Source of the DNA: Oscillospiraceae bacterium
GTDB lineage: Bacteria; Bacillota; Clostridia; Oscillospirales; QAMX01
Reading direction: 5' to 3'
Length of the DNA stretch: 64,000 bases
NCBI GenBank assembly: GCA_015067825.1
Contig: SVLQ01000008.1
Location: 64,777 to 128,776, forward strand
The notes beneath the pieces were generated by a model. The model was not told the origin of the DNA and ran no database searches. It was given only the letters and a program-made list of their open reading frames with translations. The translations under genes and the position numbers were made by a program. This document shows, one piece after another, positions 53,501 to 61,973 of the stretch. Position 1 is the first letter of the stretch. Every line of letters starts with the position of its first letter.

Positions 53501-56500
53501 ATCTGACCCAAATGCAGCAGTGTGCGGTATTTGGCCGCGCCAAAAAGCTGCTGGTTTCGGCGGCAGCCGGTTCGGGCAAAACGATGGTTTTGGTCGAGCG
53601 CGTGTTTTCGCGGCTAGTTGATCCGACTGACCCGGCCGACATCACCGAATTTCTGATCGTCACGTTTACCAATGCGGCGGCGTCGGAGATGCGCGTGCGC
53701 CTGCTCAAACGCATCGGCGAAGCGCTCAAGCTCGATCCGCAAAACCGCCATCTGCGGCGGCAGCTCACCCTTGTGCACGAGGCACAAATCGCCACGGTGC
53801 ATGCCTTTTGCCTGTCGCTGATCCGCGACCAGTTCCACGCACTTGATCTGCGCCCGGATTTCCGGCTGCCCGGCGAAAACGAGACCGAACTCTTGCTCGA
53901 CGAAGCGGCCGAACAGTTGCTGACCGAGGAGCACGAAATGCGTTCGCCCGCATTCGACAGCCTGCTCGCCGCTCTTTCCAACGAAAAAAACGATCTGCGC
54001 CTCAAGGACCTGCTCAAACGCGCTCACATCTGGTTTGAGAGCGAGGCCGATGGCGAGGGCTACATGGAAGCCTGCCGCCGCACGAGCGCTGAGGCCATCG
54101 ATGCCGATCCCGGAAAAACGCCGTGGGGGCGCCAGCATCTCAAAACACTTGCGGAAAAAGCCGCGTATTTCGCCTGTGCCTACGACCGCATGATCGGGCT
54201 TGCCCGCCGTGCCGACGGAAAAATCGACAAGGTGCTCGAAGTGCTCGGCGAAGAGCAGAGCCTGATCGCCGAAATCGCCGCTGCTGCCGCGGCAAACGAC
54301 TGGAACCGTACGGCTGCGGCCGTCGCAGCCTGCTGCGGCCACGCGCGAACGCTGCGGTTTCCGACCAAAGGCTTTCCCGCCGACCTCGCGGAAGCGATCA
54401 AGGCCGCGCGCGAAGACTGCAAAAAAAACTGGAAGAAAAAGCTCGAAAACGATGTGATCTGCGAACCGGTTGCCGATATTCAGGCTGCGTTCGCCGAGGC
54501 CGACGCGCTGCAGCAGGAATTCTTCCGATTGGTTGTGCGCCTTGGCGAGATTTTTGCCGCGCTCAAGCGCGAAGCCAACCTGCTGGATTTCTCCGACCTT
54601 GAGCATCTCGCCATCCGTCTGCTCGCGCAGAAAGACAGCGAAGGCGTTTTCCGACCGACCGCGCTCGCCGAAGAAAAGAGCCGCGGCTTCCGCGAGATCA
54701 TGGTCGATGAGTATCAGGACACCAACGGCCTGCAGGATCTGATTTTTCGCATGCTTGCAACCCATTCTTCGCTCTTTACTGTCGGCGACGTCAAGCAGTC
54801 GATCTACCGCTTCCGCCGCGCCGATCCCAATATTTTCCTCCGCCGCAAAAACCGCTATGCGCCCGCGCAGACGGGCGGTGCCGATGCGCCGTTTGCGTTT
54901 GCCTCGGCCGAAACGTCGATCTCGCTTTCGGATAACTTCCGTTCGCGCCGCGAGGTTTTGGAGAGTGTCAACCTTGTGTTCCGCGCGCTCTGCTGCGAGG
55001 AGCTCGGCGAATTTGAATATACCGAGGACGAGGCGCTGCACTGCGCCCGCTCCGATTCGCTTGTCCCGCCCGATCCGCTCGTCCCGGCGTTTGCGTCGGA
55101 CGACCGTTTTTCCGCGGTCGATCCCGCCGCCTTTACACGCGCCGACTTTGAAAAGCTGCTCGGCGAAGGTGGAACGGGTGCGGCCGAATTTTTGGCCTCG
55201 CGCGCCTTTTCCGCGCTGCCGCCGGCGACCGCGCGTGCGATCCTCGCGCGCTACTATGTCACCGAGCTCGATGTGCTCGATCTGCCGGGCAAATCGGAAG
55301 ACGAGGACGGCGAGGCCGACGAGGTGCTTTCCGGCGCCGAACACGAAGCTGCCCATATCGCCCGCCGCATCCGCACCCTGCACGACGAGGGATTCCTCGT
55401 CGCCGATAAAAACGGTCAGCTGCGCCCGTGCGGCTACGGCGATTTCGCAATCCTCCTCCGCAGCCCGAAAAAACGCGCCGCCGGTCTCGCGCGCGCCCTG
55501 CGCGATCAGGGAATTCCCGTTGCCGCCGCCAAAAACGACAGCTTTTTTGAAACCGACGAGATCACCGCGCTGATCGCGCTGTTGCACGTGGTCGATAACC
55601 CCGGCAGCGACCTCGATCTGATCGGCTGCATGGCCTCGCCCCTGATCGGCTTTACCTACGACGAACTGGCGCTGATCCGCGCGGCCAACCGGCGGAAAGG
55701 ATTGTTCTACGATTCGCTGATCGCCGCTGCCGCTGACGATACCCTACTTGGCCAAAAGGCGGCCGGATTCCTCGCGTGGCTGGCGCAAACGCGTGCGCAG
55801 ATCGCCGATCTTTCGGCCTCGGCGGCCGTCGCGCATCTGCTCGAAACCACAGCGGCCACCGTGATCTATGCCGCGCTCGAAGGCGGCGAGAACCGCCGTG
55901 AAAATATTCTGAGCCTGCTTGCGCTCGCGCAGGGGTATGATAAGGTCGGCGGCTTTGCCGAATTTGTGCGCTATCTCGACCGGCTGGAAGAATCCGGCAA
56001 TCTCTCGCGCGAGGCCGCTTCCGAACAGGTCGACTGCGTGAAGATCATGAGCATCCACGCCTCCAAGGGATTGGAATTTCCAATCGTTTTCCTCGGCGGA
56101 CTTTCTGATCCGTTCAACACCCGCGGCAACTACAGCGCCGTGCTCCAGCACCCAACGCTGGGGCTGGGATTTTCCAACCGCAGCCGTTTTGCCGGCGGCG
56201 AAATGACCACGCTGCGCAAAGAGGCGATCGCCGAGATGCTGCTCTCTGAACAGCTGTCGGAGGAACTGCGCATTCTCTACGTGGCGATGACGCGTGCACG
56301 CGAAAAGCTGATCTGCGTCGCTTCCCACAAAGTTGCCGACAAAGCGCTGCGCCCGCTCGAAGACGGCGTTCCGGCCATGCTGCCGGTCTATTGCCGGATG
56401 CACCTGTCGTTTGCCGCGTGGCTCGAGGCCGTCGCTGTGCCCGAGGGTCAAACGGCGATTCGCGTCAACCGCGTTTCTGTCGCCTACGACACCGCGCATC

Positions 56501-57246
56501 TGCCGCCGGCCGAAGCACCGATCGCGGTCGATCCCGCACTCTGCGCGCAAATCGCCGAACGCCTCGCCTATGTCTATCCGCACGCTGCCGCTGCCGAGCT
56601 GCCGGCCAAGCTGACCGCCACGCTCTACAAACGGTTGCTCGCCGAAGATACCGCGCTCCGGGCTGTCGCCGAGGTTCCGCGCGCCAAAAATCGCGTCCGG
56701 CCCCGGTTCACCGAGATGCGCCGCACCCTCAGTCCCACCGAACGCGGCACCGCGACGCATCTTGCGATGCAGCTGCTGCCGATGCGCGCCTACGAATCGA
56801 CCGAAGAGATCTCCGCTGCGCTCGAAACGCTGCGACGCCGCGGGCAGATCTCTGCCGAACAGGCCGGTGCGATCGAGCCGGGTGCATTGCTCGCGTTTTT
56901 TCAAACGCCGACCGGCCGCACGGTGTCTGCGCTGCCGCCGGAGCGCGTGCGGCGCGAGTTCAAATTCTCGCTTTTGGTGCCTGCCGCCAAGTATTTCCCG
57001 GAAAGCGGCGAGGAGACGATCATGCTCCAGGGTGTCGCCGACCTTTTCTACGAGACCGACGACGGCAAACTGGTGATCGTCGATTTCAAAACCGATAATG
57101 TCACACCTGCGACGTCTGCTCTGCGCGCCCAAGGCTATGCACCGCAGCTTGCGATCTACGCCGATGCGCTCGGCGAGATCACCGGCAAACCCGTGGCGAA
57201 AAAGCTGCTCTATTTCTTCGCCACCGGCGAATTGCTCGAGGTCTGA
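53497..57246 (+). CDS. addA: ATP-dependent helicase/nuclease subunit A
   Basis: Starts with GTG at 53497, overlapping the addB stop, with an AGGAGG site upstream. The 1249-residue UvrD-like protein has Walker A (SAAAGSGKTMVL, residues 21-32), Walker B IMVDEYQDTN, motif III/IV LSDNFRSRREVLESVN, motif V IMSIHASKGLEFPIVFLGG, motif VI YVAMTRAREKL, and a C-terminal nuclease (LVIVDFKTDNV). With AddB it resects broken DNA ends for RecA loading. No Chi site can be inferred from the window. Confidence 0.97.
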   Translation: MNLTQMQQCAVFGRAKKLLVSAAAGSGKTMVLVERVFSRLVDPTDPADITEFLIVTFTNAAASEMRVRLLKRIGEALKLDPQNRHLRRQLTLVHEAQIATVHAFCLSLIRDQFHALDLRPDFRLPGENETELLLDEAAEQLLTEEHEMRSPAFDSLLAALSNEKNDLRLKDLLKRAHIWFESEADGEGYMEACRRTSAEAIDADPGKTPWGRQHLKTLAEKAAYFACAYDRMIGLARRADGKIDKVLEVLGEEQSLIAEIAAAAAANDWNRTAAAVAACCGHARTLRFPTKGFPADLAEAIKAAREDCKKNWKKKLENDVICEPVADIQAAFAEADALQQEFFRLVVRLGEIFAALKREANLLDFSDLEHLAIRLLAQKDSEGVFRPTALAEEKSRGFREIMVDEYQDTNGLQDLIFRMLATHSSLFTVGDVKQSIYRFRRADPNIFLRRKNRYAPAQTGGADAPFAFASAETSISLSDNFRSRREVLESVNLVFRALCCEELGEFEYTEDEALHCARSDSLVPPDPLVPAFASDDRFSAVDPAAFTRADFEKLLGEGGTGAAEFLASRAFSALPPATARAILARYYVTELDVLDLPGKSEDEDGEADEVLSGAEHEAAHIARRIRTLHDEGFLVADKNGQLRPCGYGDFAILLRSPKKRAAGLARALRDQGIPVAAAKNDSFFETDEITALIALLHVVDNPGSDLDLIGCMASPLIGFTYDELALIRAANRRKGLFYDSLIAAAADDTLLGQKAAGFLAWLAQTRAQIADLSASAAVAHLLETTAATVIYAALEGGENRRENILSLLALAQGYDKVGGFAEFVRYLDRLEESGNLSREAASEQVDCVKIMSIHASKGLEFPIVFLGGLSDPFNTRGNYSAVLQHPTLGLGFSNRSRFAGGEMTTLRKEAIAEMLLSEQLSEELRILYVAMTRAREKLICVASHKVADKALRPLEDGVPAMLPVYCRMHLSFAAWLEAVAVPEGQTAIRVNRVSVAYDTAHLPPAEAPIAVDPALCAQIAERLAYVYPHAAAAELPAKLTATLYKRLLAEDTALRAVAEVPRAKNRVRPRFTEMRRTLSPTERGTATHLAMQLLPMRAYESTEEISAALETLRRRGQISAEQAGAIEPGALLAFFQTPTGRTVSALPPERVRREFKFSLLVPAAKYFPESGEETIMLQGVADLFYETDDGKLVIVDFKTDNVTPATSALRAQGYAPQLAIYADALGEITGKPVAKKLLYFFATGELLEV

Positions 57247-57274
57247 GAGCGAAAATACGTGCCTTGCGCCGACC

Positions 57275-57417
57275 GATACGTTCGGGAGGGCAGGGAAGCC
57301 GCCATCGATATCGTAGGGGCGGATATGATCCTCCAGCGCGTTCGGGAGGCTGATAGCCTCCCCTACGGAAATGCGGATACCAGTGCAGCGTAGTGCGGGG
57401 GCTCGCTCCCGCCGTCG
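57275..57417. repeat. GC-rich palindromic repeat (CGTAGGG family), copy 3
   Basis: The spacer after addA holds ATCGTAGGGGCGGATATGAT, then the hairpin GGGAGGCTGATAGCCTCCCC with TACGG, then CAGCGTAGTGCGGGGGC with CTCCCGCCG. The hairpin and its flanks match copy 2 closely. With the terminator it fills the 57247-57543 spacer. Confidence 0.75.
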
Positions 57418-57482
57418 GTTCCGGGTGGAGAGACACATATTCTGTACCGCTTCTATAAAATATAATCGATTTTTTGGCAAAA

Positions 57483-57518
57483 CCGAAGCCGCCGCACCAA
57501 AACGGTGCGGCGGCTTCG
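57483..57518 (-). terminator. Terminator after the DUF4349 gene
   Basis: CGAAGCCGCCGCACC and GGTGCGGCGGCTTCG form a 15-bp perfect stem with a five-base loop; on the minus strand GGTTTTGCC follows. Confidence 0.8.
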
Positions 57519-57543
57519 TTATGTTTGGGGAAATTGGGTTGGC

Positions 57544-58518
57544 TTATTCGAGCGGGGGATTCTGCGGCGGTAGCGCACGGTGCTTTTTGACCGCTTTTTT
57601 GACCAGCAGCACGCAGACGAGCACGCCGCCACCGATTAAAACGACCCAAATGGCGATCTCCACGATGTTGCCGAGGAACCAGATCGCCGCGGCCTGCAGA
57701 CCGTCCCAAATGCGCGAGGTGCTCGCACGGAAGGTCTCAGCCAGCTTATCGCCAAAGCTCTGCGGCTCGGGCTTGGGTTCGGTGACAGAATAGACCTCGC
57801 TGAGCGTGAGCTCCACGGTGCTGTAGGAGATCAGCGAATCGAGGCGGTTAAGCTGCGAGGTGTACGATTCGATCTGGTAGCGGATGTCGCTCAGCTCGCG
57901 CTCGATCTCCAAAACGTACTGCAGATCAGTCGCGCCGGCCAGAAGCTCGATGATGCGCGTTTCCTGCGCACGCAGAGCGGTCAGCCGCGATTCGGTGTCG
58001 ATGTATTCTAAGGTCACGTCTCTGCCGGAGAGCGATTCAGAAATGACCGTACCGACCGTGCCGACGCGATCCAAAAACGCCTGCAGATTGGCCGCTGGGA
58101 TGCGCAGTGTGTAGGTCGCGTGGCGGGTCTCGTAGTAGTTGCCGGAGGCCGCACCCGAAAGGCGCGAATTCTCAACGTAGCCGCCGAGCTCTGCCGTCAG
58201 CGCGTTTAAGGCGTCGACGGAATCGTCGAAGGCGAGGGTCTGGATCGAATACGATGCGGTGTAGATCATCTTACGGGCGGGATCGAGCGCGCCGAGGTTG
58301 ATCGTGCTGCCGCTCGTGCCGATCGCCGTGGTCGTCGATTCGATGGAAACGTCCAGGGATTCCCCTTTGCCGTCATAGGAGTATTTCGGTGATTCGGCGG
58401 CGGGATTTCGGTAAGCGTCGTCGCTCTCGGCCATGGCTTTCGCGCCGCAGCCGAACAGCGCACCGACAGCGAGCAGGATCGCCATCAGAAAAAGAGCATA
58501 ACGGAGCGTTTTCTTCAT
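57544..58518 (-). CDS. DUF4349 family lipoprotein
   Basis: The 324-residue protein has a lipoprotein signal with lipobox ending LFGC (C24), a Ser/Thr region, the DUF4349 domain with RKMIYTASYSIQT, RIPAANLQAFLDRVG, VTLEYIDTESRLTALRAQE and a coiled coil (VLEIERELSDIRYQIESY), and a C-terminal membrane helix (VEIAIWVVLIGGGVLVCVLL). It is anchored at both ends of the outer domain. Function unknown. It follows another lipoprotein gene by 18 bases. Confidence 0.88.
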   Translation of the reverse strand: MKKTLRYALFLMAILLAVGALFGCGAKAMAESDDAYRNPAAESPKYSYDGKGESLDVSIESTTTAIGTSGSTINLGALDPARKMIYTASYSIQTLAFDDSVDALNALTAELGGYVENSRLSGAASGNYYETRHATYTLRIPAANLQAFLDRVGTVGTVISESLSGRDVTLEYIDTESRLTALRAQETRIIELLAGATDLQYVLEIERELSDIRYQIESYTSQLNRLDSLISYSTVELTLSEVYSVTEPKPEPQSFGDKLAETFRASTSRIWDGLQAAAIWFLGNIVEIAIWVVLIGGGVLVCVLLVKKAVKKHRALPPQNPPLE

Positions 58519-58536
58519 CGTAAAATCATCCTTTCA

Positions 58537-59505
58537 TCAGCCCTCGCAGCCGGTGTGGCCGGGGTACTCGGTTTGCACCATTTCGGTTTCGTCAAATGCG
58601 ATCTGTGCGTATGCGATGGCCTGCGGATCAAGATCGTCGCGGGCGACCTCAGCAAACATCGTCCAATCGGCCATGTCGCAGGTACCGACTTCCGGGACAA
58701 GCCGCCGTACCCAAAGGGTGGCGGTATTGTCGTCGAGCAAAAGCTCCATCGGCTCGTGGCGGATACTGCCGCTGGGCTCGCGGAGCTGCGCGATCAGCAG
58801 AAAATGCGTCTCGAAAAAGGCGTTGTGTTCTCCTTGATAGTGTGCGAGCGCGGCTTGCAGATCCGCAGCAGCAGAACTGTCGAGGTCAACGATCGTACCG
58901 AGCGCGGAAACGTAATCGGCGAGCGCTTCGGCGGAATCAACCACCACGATAGGCGCCACACCCACTCCCGAAGGATGGAATTCCGGGAAAAACCGCACGC
59001 AAAGGGCGTTGTAACCAACGGCCCAAATGCCGGGATCCGCTTGCGGATCGATCGGACAAGCCGACGATCCTACGTTGGAAACGATAGTAAACCGGGCGTA
59101 GCCCTCTTCGTAGGCGAGGTAGATCCGGTCGATGTGCGCCGAAGAGGCGAAGATCTCCTGCCCGACCGTAACGCGGCTGCCCGTGAACTCACCGCTGAAG
59201 GTGAGCGGGTCATTATCGAGCGCTTCAACTGCGCCGACTTTGGCAAAGCCTGTAGGCAGCGGCAGATCGCGGCCTTCGCCGCTATAGACGTAGATGTTCC
59301 CGCGGAACATCACCTGCGGCCGCTGGATCTCACCGCTAGGATAACCGGTCTGAACGGTAACGTGGGTCGCCTCCGCACTGACACCGACTCCGTCGATCTC
59401 TCCGATCTGCTGAAGTCCCGGCTCGGGATTAGCCGCAAACAACGAACAAGATGAGAAAAGCAAAATAAACAGGAAAAGAAGCGGAAGCATTCGAACCTTG
59501 CGCAC
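58537..59505 (-). CDS. Lipoprotein of unknown function
   Basis: GTG 59505 lies five bases after AAAAAGGAGG, so it is preferred over ATG 59526 (inside the site) and ATG 59490. The 322-residue product has a lipobox LLFSSC and a secreted beta-rich domain, with a C-terminal part (FETHFLLIAQLREPSGSIRH) that resembles small beta-domain proteins of unknown role. It lies downstream of repeat R4 and upstream of the DUF4349 lipoprotein, with which it is probably co-transcribed. Confidence 0.75.
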   Translation of the reverse strand: MRKVRMLPLLFLFILLFSSCSLFAANPEPGLQQIGEIDGVGVSAEATHVTVQTGYPSGEIQRPQVMFRGNIYVYSGEGRDLPLPTGFAKVGAVEALDNDPLTFSGEFTGSRVTVGQEIFASSAHIDRIYLAYEEGYARFTIVSNVGSSACPIDPQADPGIWAVGYNALCVRFFPEFHPSGVGVAPIVVVDSAEALADYVSALGTIVDLDSSAAADLQAALAHYQGEHNAFFETHFLLIAQLREPSGSIRHEPMELLLDDNTATLWVRRLVPEVGTCDMADWTMFAEVARDDLDPQAIAYAQIAFDETEMVQTEYPGHTGCEG

Positions 59506-59534
59506 ACGCAAACCTCCTTTTTGCAAAATTCAAT

Positions 59535-59717
59535 CCGTTTTTTCGGTGGCTTTGCCGCCGAAAAAACTCCACCAAGGCGAACAAAGTTCGCCCACGCGCC
59601 GAGAGGAGCCGACGAAATCGAAGATTTTGGCGGCGGGGATCAGCGCGTGAGAGAGATCGATCGAAAACAGAGTTTTCGATCGGTTTTCCCCGATTAGGAA
59701 ACGCAGTTTCCTAATCG
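59535..59717 (-). repeat. Multi-hairpin dispersed element, copy R4
   Basis: Hairpin A is TTTTTTCGGTGGC/GCCGCCGAAAAAA, hairpin B as in R1 (GGCGAAC/GTTCGCC), the block ACGCGCCGAGAGGAG, a variant hairpin C, GGGGATCAGCGCGTGAGA, an extra hairpin CGATCGAAAAC/GTTTTCGATCG and hairpin D as CGATTAGGAAAC/GTTTCCTAATCG. It starts one base after the stop codon of the vWA gene (minus strand). Confidence 0.92.
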
Positions 59718-59718
59718 A

Positions 59719-61143
59719 TTATTTACAATAGCGGTTCGTGATCTCCACGAGCAGATCGTTCAGCGGACGCACGGCGTACTGCCCGATCATCGGCTCGGCG
59801 TGGTCGCCGCCGATACCGCTGTGGTTGGTGAGGAAGGTATAGGTGCCGCCGGTGAGGGTGGCGCAGGTGCGCAGGAAGTATTCGCAGTCAGGTCCGACAC
59901 CGCTGGAGGCGACCGGAATGATGCGGATGCCTTCGGCCGCAAACTGCGGCAGGCTCTGGCGCAGCGATGCGAGCACGGCGGGATCTTCGGTATGCGCCGG
60001 GGCATCGAGCACGAAGAAGAGCAACTTCACCGAATGTTCGCTCCATTCGTGGTCGTAAAGCGCGTTTTCCAGCGCGGTGTGCACGGCTTCGGGGTTGTCG
60101 CCGCCGGCGTCGGCCCACTGCTCGGCGAGGAATTCGAGCGCTTTGCCGATATCCTCGGTGAAGGCCGAGGGCAAAACGACGTAGGCGTCGCCTTCATCGC
60201 GGTAGAAATTGAAGCTCAGGCGGATCGTCATGTCCGGGTTCTCGGCCTCTACGCGCGCAACCACGTCGGCGAGCTCGACCTGCAGGTACGCAAGCTCATC
60301 CCACATCGATCCGGTCGTGTCGATGACGAACATGAGATCCAAAACCGTCGGCTTTTCCGCCGAGAGGACGAGTGCCGCGCCCAAGCCCTGTTCGGTCTCG
60401 GTGATCGGCGCGCCCATGCCGTCGTAGCTCTCGGTGGTCACGAACGCGGCGCGCTCGGCGATGGTTTTGTTCATCGCAAAGAGGTATGCCGTGCCGGTGT
60501 GGTCGGTGACGGCGGAGGCGAGGGCGTTGCCGTCGGCATCGGTCAGCGTGACGGTAACGCTGCGGGCGGGCTCACCGTTGGCGTCGGCGACGGTGACGAC
60601 GTAGCGCTCAACCGGCGCGAGGCCGTAGAGCTCGACGTAAGGCGCCCAGCGCTCGTCGGTGAAAAGATTGGTGAAGAATTCGTAGTCCTTGTTGTCGCAC
60701 CATTCGCCGGCGGTCAGAAGCCCGGCGACGGGGTCGACGGTCGGGGAAGAGGGCTCGATCACACCATCCGACTCGCCGGTGGTGGGTTCGAACGTATCGC
60801 CCGGTTCGCGGCCGACCACAGCGTGCGTCCCTTCGGGGAAAACCAGCTCGGCATCCGCCCATGTGCCTGCGATTGTGGTGGTCATCGCCGCCGTGGTCAT
60901 CGCCAGCGTCGGTGTGAGGGTAGTGGCTTCCTCAGTCGTAACGGATGCGGCCGTCGCGCAAGTCGCGGCGGGGTCGGTGGGTTTGCCGCTGGTCAAGTCT
61001 TCTTCGGCGGAGTAGTGGAGATCCTTCGAGGTGTTGATGGCTCTCTCCTTCGTGCCGAAGAGGTAGTCGCGGCCGAACCATGCACCTGCGCCGAGGAGCA
61101 CGACAGCCAGCATGCAGCAGGTGGAAACGAGCTTCCAGTTCAC
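59719..61143 (-). CDS. Membrane-anchored vWA domain protein, main part of a frameshifted gene
   Basis: The frame opens with GTG 61143 and encodes 474 residues: a membrane helix near the start (VSTCCMLAVVLLGAGAWFG), a Thr-rich linker, a beta domain (VERYVVTVADANGEPARSVT) and a vWA domain with the metal-site motif DLMFVIDTTGSMWDELA. The frame upstream of the GTG continues without stop back to a 14-bp tandem duplication (61183-61210); removing one unit would join it to the 53-residue reading frame upstream. As it stands the cytoplasmic N-terminus is separate. The gene follows an ECF sigma factor gene. Confidence 0.85.
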   Translation of the reverse strand: MNWKLVSTCCMLAVVLLGAGAWFGRDYLFGTKERAINTSKDLHYSAEEDLTSGKPTDPAATCATAASVTTEEATTLTPTLAMTTAAMTTTIAGTWADAELVFPEGTHAVVGREPGDTFEPTTGESDGVIEPSSPTVDPVAGLLTAGEWCDNKDYEFFTNLFTDERWAPYVELYGLAPVERYVVTVADANGEPARSVTVTLTDADGNALASAVTDHTGTAYLFAMNKTIAERAAFVTTESYDGMGAPITETEQGLGAALVLSAEKPTVLDLMFVIDTTGSMWDELAYLQVELADVVARVEAENPDMTIRLSFNFYRDEGDAYVVLPSAFTEDIGKALEFLAEQWADAGGDNPEAVHTALENALYDHEWSEHSVKLLFFVLDAPAHTEDPAVLASLRQSLPQFAAEGIRIIPVASSGVGPDCEYFLRTCATLTGGTYTFLTNHSGIGGDHAEPMIGQYAVRPLNDLLVEITNRYCK

Positions 61144-61301
61144 GCGCTTTTTGGCGGGCGCTGCGGGCAGCTCCTGCGGGATGGACGTGAGGTTTGGGAC
61201 GTGAGGTTTGCGAGAATCGCCTGCTTCTGGTCGGCGGGCGGTGTCGGTTTGTTTTCTCTGAGGCGGGCTTCGATATCAAAAACAGAAGGCTGCTTCTTCA
61301 T
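61140..61301 (-). pseudogene. N-terminal, frameshifted part of the vWA protein gene
   Basis: ATG 61301 follows AAGGAGGATC and encodes 53 residues (MKKQPSVFDIEARLRENKPT onward) that turn into a Ser/Arg/Pro tail after the 14-bp duplication and stop at TGA overlapping the next GTG (GTGA). In the undisrupted frame these residues would be the cytoplasmic head of the vWA protein, placed like an anti-sigma domain. It may still be translated, with re-initiation at the GTG. Confidence 0.75.
61183..61210 (-). repeat. 14-bp tandem duplication causing a frameshift
   Basis: GGACGTGAGGTTTG occurs twice in a row (61183-61196 and 61197-61210). Fourteen is not a multiple of three, so one copy shifts the frame of the vWA gene. 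Confidence 0.9.
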
Positions 61302-61333
61302 AAGATCCTCCTTGTAGCGTTCGTAGGTTTGAT

Positions 61334-61870
61334 TTAGTGGGAATCCTGCAAAAAGCGCTTGCGCAGCTTCTTGAGGGCGTAGGTATATTTCCAACGGACC
61401 ATCGGTGTCGAGAGCCCGAGGGTCTGGGCGATCTCGGCGTGAGTCAGGTCGCCGTCAATGCGCAGCAAAACGATGTCGCGCTCCTCACTTGTCAGAAGCG
61501 TATCGATCAGTCCGCGCAGGTATTCGCGTTCGATCACGGTACTGTCGTCCGAAACGGCCGTTTCCGGACGCACCGCACCGTCGGTGAGCTCGACGGAGGC
61601 CGGCCGCCGCAACTCATCCAAACAGAGATTTCGTACGATGCGCATGATCCACGCCATCGGCTTGCCCTGCGGCGTGTAAGCAGGGGCAGCACGCCAGATC
61701 TTCAGGAACGCGTCTTGCGATACGTCGTCTGCCGCGTCCGGCAGGCGCAGGATCGAAAGGGCATACGCGTACACGGCACGGCTGCAGTGATCGTAAAGCG
61801 CGCCAAACGCCTGCGTGTCGCCTTGTCCTGTCTGCGCGATCCATTCTTCCAGTTTTCGGTCATGCGTCAT
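61334..61870 (-). CDS. RNA polymerase sigma factor, ECF type
   Basis: The 178-residue protein has region 2 (FGALYDHCSRAVYAYALSIL, DAADDVSQDAFLKIWRAAP, PMAWIMRIVRNLCLDELRR) and region 4 (EERDIVLLRIDGDLTHAEIA, QTLGLSTPMVRWKYTYALKK). AGGGAATTCT precedes the ATG. It lies 32 bases upstream of the N-terminal part of the vWA gene, which has the topology of an anti-sigma factor. Confidence 0.95.
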   Translation of the reverse strand: MTHDRKLEEWIAQTGQGDTQAFGALYDHCSRAVYAYALSILRLPDAADDVSQDAFLKIWRAAPAYTPQGKPMAWIMRIVRNLCLDELRRPASVELTDGAVRPETAVSDDSTVIEREYLRGLIDTLLTSEERDIVLLRIDGDLTHAEIAQTLGLSTPMVRWKYTYALKKLRKRFLQDSH

Positions 61871-61921
61871 AGAATTCCCTCCGTTCTGACTATATAACGC
61901 GTGGGGAGTGCGTTATGGAGA

Positions 61922-61962
61922 AAAACTCCCCACAAATTTCGGAAAAATCTGTGAGGAGTTTT
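61922..61962 (-). terminator. Terminator after the membrane protein gene
   Basis: On the minus strand AAAACTCC and GGAGTTTT plus CACA/TGTG form a stem with one mismatch, followed by TTTTTCTCC; it lies 11 bases after the stop codon at 61974. Confidence 0.7.
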
Positions 61963-61973
61963 GAGGTTCGGTT

